A stretch of 24,456 nt of DNA from Amphimedon queenslandica (lineage: Eukaryota; Porifera; Demospongiae; Haplosclerida; Niphatidae): the NCBI RefSeq assembly GCF_000090795.2, contig NW_003546347.1:109957-134412 (forward strand), read 5' to 3'. Made by a program: the position numbers and the translations under genes. This document shows positions 18,366-24,456 of the stretch, piece by piece. The notes beneath the pieces were generated by a model. The model was given only the letters and a program-made list of their open reading frames with translations. It was not told where the DNA came from and searched no databases. Position 1 is the stretch's first letter; each line of letters opens with the position of its first letter.

Positions 18366-19404
18366 TTATATTTTCACTCTGGAGCAGTGTGTCTATAGAT
18401 ACATTTTTTATTTTGAAGCCAGAGATTCAAAGTCCTATTCTTTTTTCTAGGCAGCAAAATACATGAGAGGAACCATTTGGTCCGGTCTTATTTGCAGCAG
18501 TGTAGCCATTTCCACAATTGGCAGTATAATTATTATTCATTGATAGTTATATACTATGAATAATTAACTAGCATGTGGCATAGGTGCATTATAAGCGCAC
18601 TCTACTTCAATCAGCTCAAGCCAACCCACATTGCGAATGGTTTTGTCATATAATAAGTTTACAAACTAAAAATTTTTTTAAAAGTGTTATTTTACAATAA
18701 TGGTACGTCTGCCTATATCATAATGGTTGTGCTACTAAGGTGAGTCCAAGCCATTCTTCAGTTGCAGGTACAGAAATGTGTCATATGACAGAGAACGTTA
18801 TGAGATCATATGATAAGCTTACAATTTTCCTTGTAGCTTCGGTTTCAGATCCGTGGCAGCTTTCTCCAGTCTTTTATTTGCTAGCCTTATAATTGTGAAC
18901 AATAAATTTTTAAAAATAATTGTTGAATCTGTATGCTACTCCGTGTTGAAATATTTCTGGACATGCTACACGATGACGGTTTGTCAGTCTACAACTTACT
19001 AGAACCACAAGCTAACACATTATTTTTACAAATTTTAAGAAGTAGGTTAAATGAAGCTTACATTCTCTCTACCTTGCCCGCAAAACTGGTCTAAAAAGTT
19101 TTACAGATATGAAAAACCCATACGAGTAAACTCGTTGCTGTGTATAAGAGTTCATTCAAGAACTAACCTCAAGTAATAGGAACTCAGACAGTTTAGCTAT
19201 ACACTGTACTATGAAACTGAGAAAGAAAGAAACAAATGAGAAGTGAGTGTTTTTGATTTTCACAACAATTATTTATGGCTTCAATTGAGAATATGAATCA
19301 TCATTGCCTCTCGTTGACAAATGCCACACTCCATTGTGGCATGAAGGTGTTTGAGCCATTCACTCGGCATTTGAAAAATTTGGCAAATTAAGTACACTAA
19401 ATAA
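18366..19404. other. Non-coding DNA upstream of the minus-strand pseudogene
   Basis: I see no supported gene. An AT-rich imperfect hairpin occurs at about 18530-18563, where ATTATTCAT pairs with ATGAATAAT around ATAGT-TATAT-ACTAT. On the minus strand a short frame at about 19370-19285 reads MPSEWLKHLHATMECGICQR, with a CxxC pair. It could be an upstream exon of the minus-strand gene but lacks supporting splice or family evidence. TGCCACA/TGTGGCA at 19322-19341 forms a small stem. Confidence 0.45.
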
Positions 19405-19408
19405 TTGA

Positions 19409-19654
19409 ATTTCTAACTGAAAGAAACTCCAGTGACACCATCTCAGTACCTAATTCTCCTCACCATCCAAAGGATGATGACAGTGATGATGAAAATTTAT
19501 TCATTTCAAGTAATCACTGGGACAATGAATATTATGTAAATAATTTGCCAGCACTGGACAGATACCAATGTGATGAGTATGTCATACAAACTTGCAAATA
19601 CATGTACATGTCATATGATACAGTTTATTCAATGACACTGGAAATGTTTATTTA
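19409..19654 (+). other. Unassigned stop-free stretch, acidic
   Basis: About 80 codons are open without an ATG near the start. The sequence contains TERNSSDTISVPNSPHHPKD, then DDSDDENLFISSNHWDNEYY and a tyrosine-rich end, stopping at TAG about 19652. Its composition (Ser/Asp/Glu-rich, then D-R-Y-Q-C-D-E-Y) is more protein-like than the surrounding AT-rich DNA, and it could be an exon. I recognise no family, and chance cannot be excluded. Confidence 0.25.
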
Positions 19655-20707
19655 GCAGAGGGTTCACTAGAGGTACAAATAAAAACATGAGGTACATGTA
19701 CTGAGTAAATTTGCTTACAATTAATTTAAAGTTAATCCTGAGGCACTAAAATAAAATTACAATTAAAGTTATTTACTGTACAACGTACATGTAATACCAT
19801 TACCTCTAACACACTCTCACATTGTCATGCAATGTGCTACTAAACTGGTGCACTACTGTTATTACAATTTTAAGGACATGTGTAAACCACTACATGTACA
19901 TGTACACTATTCACATGCACTTTTTGCTGTGCTTAAAAGTACTTTTAAAACTTCATTATAAATGTAAGTACTTTAAAAGATTTGCTTCATTGTGCTTACG
20001 TACAAGCACCAAGCTCTTGACCAAATGTCTGCAGACAACATACTTAGAAACATTGTCCTTGCCCACGCTAATTGCTGGTGAAGCAATAAATTGAGTACAC
20101 CCACATCAATAACAGTAAAATAAGTGGCTTTAACATGCATTAATACTTACTTGTAATACAATAATTTCTACAGCTTCTTAATTTTCGAGATTGAATTTCA
20201 ACCTGTTTTCATTTGATCCCCAACAATACTCCTACTGTGAGTCAATAGAATAGTGCAAGGAGAGGAGATTAAGGGAAGGGAAAGAGGGAACAAGTCATTT
20301 GGTTGAGAACGTAGCCAGCCTAAAGTTGATTTACTAGCTAATATTAATATCAATCAATTAATTAATGAACTATTATTAATAATTAACCATTATCTCCATC
20401 AACCATCATTTCAGGAAGAATACTAAAAAACTAACAAAAGTAATTAATACTTATTATTATTATTATTTATTACTTTATTATTATTATTATTATTATTATT
20501 ATCATTATTATTATTATTATTATTCTTAGCTTACTGAGGTGCTAGTTTAATATCCTGTTCCATTGAATGCCCATAATAACACCATTATGTATGAGAGGTG
20601 TGATCATTCCATTCAGTTACTCCCAGCTCACAAGCATGAATTAGCAACAGCTTCATATCATATATCTACATGTACATGTACACGCAGTTTGTTATACAGT
20701 TGTATCA
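19655..20707. other. Non-coding, AT-rich
   Basis: No gene is supported. The 90-codon open frame at 19822-20094 is built over ACATGTACATGT repeats and AT-rich DNA, has no motif, and is judged chance. A purine-rich patch (AGGAGAGGAGATTAAGGGAA) lies at about 20259-20278. Confidence 0.5.
20449..20524. repeat. (TTA)n microsatellite
   Basis: About 75 bp of near-pure TTA/ATT trinucleotide repeat, interrupted by CTT and TCA at two or three places. The longest uninterrupted run has roughly ten units. Confidence 0.9.
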
Positions 20708-20939
20708 GTTGTGACCGTAATTGACAAAAGGTACCTGGTGGTCGTTAAATTTATCTTTGTAGCCACAAAAATCAACTTCCTAAGCTCCAATTATCATAAA
20801 ATTATTCTACAGGAAGGAAAAAGTGACTGAAACTTTTGCAAACAATGCTTGTAAATCGGAGCACTCAATGGTCAATAATTTTCATTATAATGATTTAAAA
20901 TCCGCCATGAGGTACCTTTTGTCAATCATGGTCACAATT
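20708..20939. mobile_element. MITE-like element, ~232 bp, ~33-bp inverted ends
   Basis: The left end, GTTGTGACCGTAATTGACAA followed by AAGGTACCTGGTGG (from 20708), pairs with the right end. Read on the minus strand from 20939, the right end is AATTGTGACCATGATTGACA then AAAGGTACCTCATGG. About 30 of 35 positions agree. The interior is non-coding (about 165 bp). I cannot find a clear target-site duplication: flanks are TATCA and TAAAC. The shape fits a small non-autonomous DNA transposon; no related autonomous element is seen in the window. Confidence 0.75.
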
Positions 20940-21372
20940 AAACATGAAGATTAATTAATAGTTTCATTATAACTAATAAGCATGTATAGAAACAGAAATT
21001 GAAAACTGTGTACATGTACGTGCACATATGTACGTACATGTGCATGTACATTTGCACATCAATGTACATGGAAATTTAAAAAAAAACAAAAGTAAACATA
21101 GTAAAATTACATTCATGAAAATGAAGAGCTACATATCCTGCATGTACATGTACATAAGTACAACGAAGTGATAATTTCGTCAAGTAATATTTCAACAAAC
21201 TACTCTCATAAACCAAACTCATGACTTGAGATGTGGGCACGGTAAAACATCAAATAGCCTTCATAAAAATTTTAATTTCCAAAAGCTTAATTCATCAAAA
21301 GCAACTTGCCAAAAATAACCACTCCAAGCTATCTACATTGTACAACATACATGTACATGTAACTACATAAAA

Positions 21373-21706
21373 TACCGTATTAATTGCGCTGTTAAATTTT
21401 ACATTTTTAGGGGGACCCTAAATTAGCGAAATGTAGTATTAGCAAAAATAGGAAGAAAATCAATGGTAAAACAACTATTCACTAGCATAACACTTCTCAA
21501 GAAGCAAAATCTATATATTTAAGAGCAGAACTCTTAACAGGACCACTCTATTTACTGTTATCTTGTTGCAGATCCTGCCTATCTTGTGTACTTGTTGACA
21601 CAAGTACATCATAACTATTATTAGTGGCGGGTTGAATTAGCGATTTGAAGTACACTTGCTAAAAACGCTAAAATTAAGTGTCGCAATTAATACCCACCCT
21701 AAGGTA
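21373..21706. mobile_element. MITE-like element, ~334 bp, with inverted ends
   Basis: TACCGTATTAATTGCGCTGT (from 21373) pairs with the minus strand of the right end, GGGTATTAATTGCGACACTT (about 21696-21677). Both continue with TTAAATTTTAC..TTTTTAG-like sequence, giving imperfect arms of about 40 bp. The right end has about nine extra bases before the shared TACC. The interior repeats AGCG.AA and GCTAAAAACGCTAAAATTAAG-like words, a composition I associate with cut-and-paste MITEs of invertebrates. No coding capacity. Confidence 0.65.
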
Positions 21707-23174
21707 ATAAATATCATCAATACCTATAACGAGACTCTGTGAGCAACAAGAGGTATGAGAAGTAAGCAATTGATTCTAAAGTCAATCAGAGAGGACAAGT
21801 TAGACCTAGAACATGGACTTCTCTTTAAACAGATCAGTCAAATCTTTATCTCAATGACAGTGTAAATCAACCACACCTTCAATGTACCATCAACTGAAAT
21901 GGATATCATTCTTTTTGTAATGAGAGAGACAGGAGACTATTAAGTAAACTGAGAAGTGAATGTGACGGTGACATAAAGGAAGTGCCATTAAGTATTAGTG
22001 TGAATGAACGGCAAGTTTCATTTCAAGCTCGATGTGATAAATTTCATAAGTTATAAAACTTTAGATTCTACAAGTTTCACTAAGAGGAATTGTTAGTCAT
22101 AGCTTTTGCTATCAAAACAATCAGTAAAACAATGTATTGAAATGGCAAAAGTTCTTATACAAGTAAAAGACCAAGGTCAGGGCTGAGTAATCATAATCAA
22201 TTGCCGCATAGGCATGCATACGTTAGCAGTCTTAGACTTTAGTACATGTAGATTTTCACTCTTCAATCATTCATAATTACATATAGATAAAGTAACTGCA
22301 TGGCATTTGTATGAGCCACATTGTGATGTTGTTCAATCAGAGCTTAGGCAAGCCTATTAACATGACTTGTTGTATTAATCATTAATTTTGGTACATAGCA
22401 TACACATGCAAGGTAAATCAAGAAGGATATTTACAGTTAAGCACATGTAAAGTCAACTCCAATTATATTCATAAATTCAACTTTGACGTCTACCTTGGCA
22501 ATTAAAAATTTCAATGATAAAAAATTTGAATGATGCTACCTGCCCTTTCCGCCTCTGAAACGGATCAAATTGGATTGGGCTAATGAACTGACAATGCTGA
22601 TAATAATAAGCCATAATAATATCTTGACATTGAAGGTTTTACATGTACATTAAGATTGATAGTCATATCACTACCTCACAAATGATATTTGACAACTCAT
22701 AAAGCATAACTTGTCTCTGAACTACATTTGAGCACTAAATCAATATCATTATCAAATACTACTATAGTACTATAAACTACTAAATAAATACATGTACAAA
22801 CAAGCATACATTCAGAAACATGTATGTTATCAGAAAAGCAGCTGAAAAATCATGTGGCAAATTATAATAATAATTATAGTCAAAGGTAAAGTAATAGTGA
22901 CTTGGTCTGCAAAGGCAAAAGCATCCTCAAAATGACATCATTGCCATGTGGATTTAAGTACATCCACCTTAAGATAGTATCAAAGAGCTTGACAGCTTAG
23001 ACCTGTTAAACATAAAGTGTTACATGTTGGTTAGTCAAGGGCCCTTGCTTGCACAGCCACAAAAATTATAAAAGGCACTGATAGCAACGGCAAGAACTAC
23101 TACACTGAGGAATGTCCAATTGATACAGAATTATAGCATCACTAAGGAATTATGGATATCAGTAGAATAATAAG
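21707..23174. other. Non-coding DNA, no supported gene
   Basis: This is about 1.5 kb of AT-rich sequence. One stop-free plus-strand stretch at about 21911-22055 (contains FCNERDRRLLSKLRSECDGD and ends HKL-stop) looks protein-like but is only about 48 codons, with no motif or splice border. I leave it unassigned. Isolated ACATGTAC words occur at 22241, 22640 and 22790. Confidence 0.45.
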
Positions 23175-23270
23175 TACAGTATAGCGGGATTTATTGACGA
23201 AGGTTTTATTTTGACGAGTTGACTATTTAAAATAAAACGTCAAATGTTATTACCGTCAAAAATTTATATT
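23175..23270 (+). repeat. Probable 5' terminal repeat of the second pogo-like element
   Basis: A TA dinucleotide at 23175-23176 is followed by CAGTATAGCGGGATTTATTG, the CAG start and TA target typical of pogo/Tigger termini. TTGACGA/TTTTGACG words recur just inside, and their reverse complement (CGTCAAA) appears at 23238-23260, as in sub-terminal transposase binding sites. The transposase ATG follows about 60 bp later. The partner terminus would lie right of the window. Confidence 0.55.
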
Positions 23271-23327
23271 TAGGCTCCACCCATTTAATTAACCTTTATT
23301 CCATGTGTGTAGTTTGATAACGAAATA

Positions 23328-24456
23328 ATGTCGCTACATTCTTACTTCAAGAAACAAGTGAAAGGCCTTGATTCCCTTCAGTGTGCTGGTGCTTGTATTC
23401 CTAAAGTACCTCTAGCTGGTTCAACACTTACTCAAAAAGAAGACAAGGCAAGTAATGGTGTTTAAATATTTTATTGGCCGCATGAGAAGGCAGTCGTGAT
23501 GAGCCAAAACGACGAGGGACGTACTTATTCTACACCTAATGAAAGAGCCAGAATTGAGAAATATGCTGCTGAAAACGGAAAAACAAGAGCCTGTAGACAT
23601 TTTTCACAGTTGTGGAAAAGAAACATACCTGAACCTACTGCCAGACATTTCAAGAATGAGTATCTTGATGAACTTAAACGACAAAGGAATACTGGAAAGC
23701 CAGTGGAATCAATACCAACAAAACAAAAAGGCAGACCTCCTAGTTTGAGTAGACTGGATACAGTGATACAAGAATTCATAGAATCATTGAGATTGGCAGG
23801 TATATTGGTAAATACAGCTATCACTTTAGCAGCTGCTGAAGGAATCATCAAAGCTAGATTGCCTGGTAAGCTTCAGTCTGTAGGTGGCGACATTCGCATT
23901 GGGAAAGACTGAGCCAAGTCTTTGATACAACAAATGGGTTTTGTGAAACGAAAAGTGTCTAACGCTGGTAAAGGCTTGCCAACAGAATATGTGTGCTTAA
24001 GGAGCAATTTGTAGCAGACATAGCAGCAAAAGTGATCTTAAATGACATTCTGTCCGATCTAGTGATCAACTGGGATCAAACAGGGTTAAAGATTGTCCCA
24101 ACTGGGGAATGAACTATGAACCTGGCCAGAGATAAAATTGTTCCTGTTGTTGAGTGCTGATAAACAAGAAATAACAGCAGTTTTAGCAGCAACCGCCACT
24201 GGAAAATATTTACCACCACAGCTTCTGTTTAAGGGCACAACCACTAGATGCCACTCTGTAGTTCAATTTCCTGGTGGCTGAATATATGGCACTCTGGTAA
24301 TCACTGGTCGAATGAGGACACAATGAAGAGATACCTGAGCACCATTATAATACCTTTTATTTCAAATGAGAGGAAGAAATTAATTTTGACTTCTTCACAT
24401 TGAGTGTTAGTTATTTCTGATGGATGTACAATACTATTGTTATTATTATTCTCATT
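23328..24456 (+). pseudogene. Second pogo/Tigger-like DDE transposase, decayed and cut by the window edge
   Basis: The gene is of the CENP-B/pogo DDE_1 type, which moves DNA by cut-and-paste. A short first exon may start at ATG 23328 (MSLHSYFKKQVKG...); a possible 41-bp intron (23453-23493, GTAATG..GCAG) would join it in frame to the main part. The long open segment 23496-23911 holds STPNERARIEKYAAENGKTR and ACRHFSQLWKRNIPEPTARH (HTH region), KQKGRPPSLSRLD, a helical AAAEGIIKARLPGK, and GGDIRIGKD where GGHI is usual. TGA at 23909-23911 ends it. Translation continues with AKSLIQQMGFVKRKVSNAGK, ILSDLVINWDQTGLKIVP (Asp about 24070), ITAVLAATATG (about 24173-24205), PPQLLFKG (about 24214), NHWSNEDTMKRYLSTIIIPF (about 24300-24360) and VISDG (second Asp, about 24415). 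Several stops and shifts are present. The third Asp block is not reached. It is clearly distinct from the copy at 1928-3180. Confidence 0.88.

Larger units (their letters stand above)
19596..21360. repeat. Cluster of ACATGTACATGT palindromes
   Basis: TACATGTACATGTACA-type self-complementary words occur at about 19599, 19891-19906, 20667-20682, 21009-21070 (a run of GTACATGTACGTGCACATAT-like variants), 21141-21154 and 21345-21357. Single TACATGTA copies lie at 19692, 19785, 22241, 22640 and 22790. They are perfect palindromes of alternating purine-pyrimidine type. Such words are, from memory, very common in intergenic DNA of some sponges. Possible roles (protein binding, cruciform formation, simple repeat drift) cannot be separated from sequence alone. 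Confidence 0.7.

Noticed and set aside
19822..20094. 90-codon plus-strand ORF starting in ACATGTAC repeats
   Set aside because: Composition is driven by the TACATG repeat and AT-rich sequence; no motif, no splice context.
23525..23851. 108-codon minus-strand ORF
   Set aside because: Antisense to the second pogo-like transposase N-terminal region.
1..24456. tRNA genes, rRNA genes, CRISPR arrays or bacterial-type promoters and terminators
   Set aside because: I saw no cloverleaf-compatible A/B box pair, no rRNA core sequence and no regularly spaced direct repeats; the codon and intron features are those of animal DNA.

Overview
The window looks like AT-rich, gene-poor animal DNA, most likely from a sponge (a demosponge such as Amphimedon) or a cnidarian-like genome. 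The grounds are the families present (THAP9/P-element-like, pogo/Tigger-like, Tc1/mariner-like and Ty3/gypsy), short introns of about 40-60 bp with GT..AG borders, and many palindromic ACATGTACATGT words. The species assignment is an inference from memory of such genomes. I see no intact host gene, no tRNA or rRNA, and no prokaryotic operon structure. Nearly every stretch that can be explained is a decayed mobile element or a broken gene of an uncharacterised, transposon-like family.

Layout, left to right. 1-1461 is the left arm of a large inverted duplication whose partner is 10403-11862. Each arm carries the tail of a Tc1-like transposase, a solo LTR and the 5' part of a THAP9/P-element-like transposase. 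1928-3180 (minus) is a pogo-like DDE transposase pseudogene. About 3470-7680 (plus) is a Ty3/gypsy retrotransposon in standard order (LTR, PBS, gag, protease, RT, RNase H, integrase, polypurine tract, 3' LTR start) with stops, frameshifts and lost catalytic residues. 8207-8372 is a small MITE with perfect 18-bp inverted ends. 8588-9578 is a broken gene of an uncharacterised family. 9673-10629 is a Tc1/mariner-like transposase pseudogene that runs into the right arm. 10988-14514 is the long remnant of a THAP9/P-element-like transposase.

The second half has almost no long ORFs. Conceptual translation of the minus strand between 15867 and 18365 nevertheless reveals a multi-exon decayed gene with recognisable splice borders. 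It belongs to an uncharacterised family whose exons share blocks I recall from sponge and cnidarian predicted proteins. From 19.6 to 22.8 kb the DNA is non-coding and holds a TTA microsatellite, a cluster of ACATGTACATGT palindromes and two more MITE-like inverted-repeat elements (20708-20939 and 21373-21706). From 23175 to the right edge is a second, different pogo-like transposon, entered through a plausible terminal repeat (TA + CAGTATAGCGGG) and cut by the window edge.

Nothing here forms a working pathway. The region is best read as a nested transposon graveyard. The points of most interest are the large inverted duplication spanning several element classes, the hidden intron-bearing minus-strand gene, and the uncharacterised gene lying 95 bp upstream of a Tc1-like transposase.
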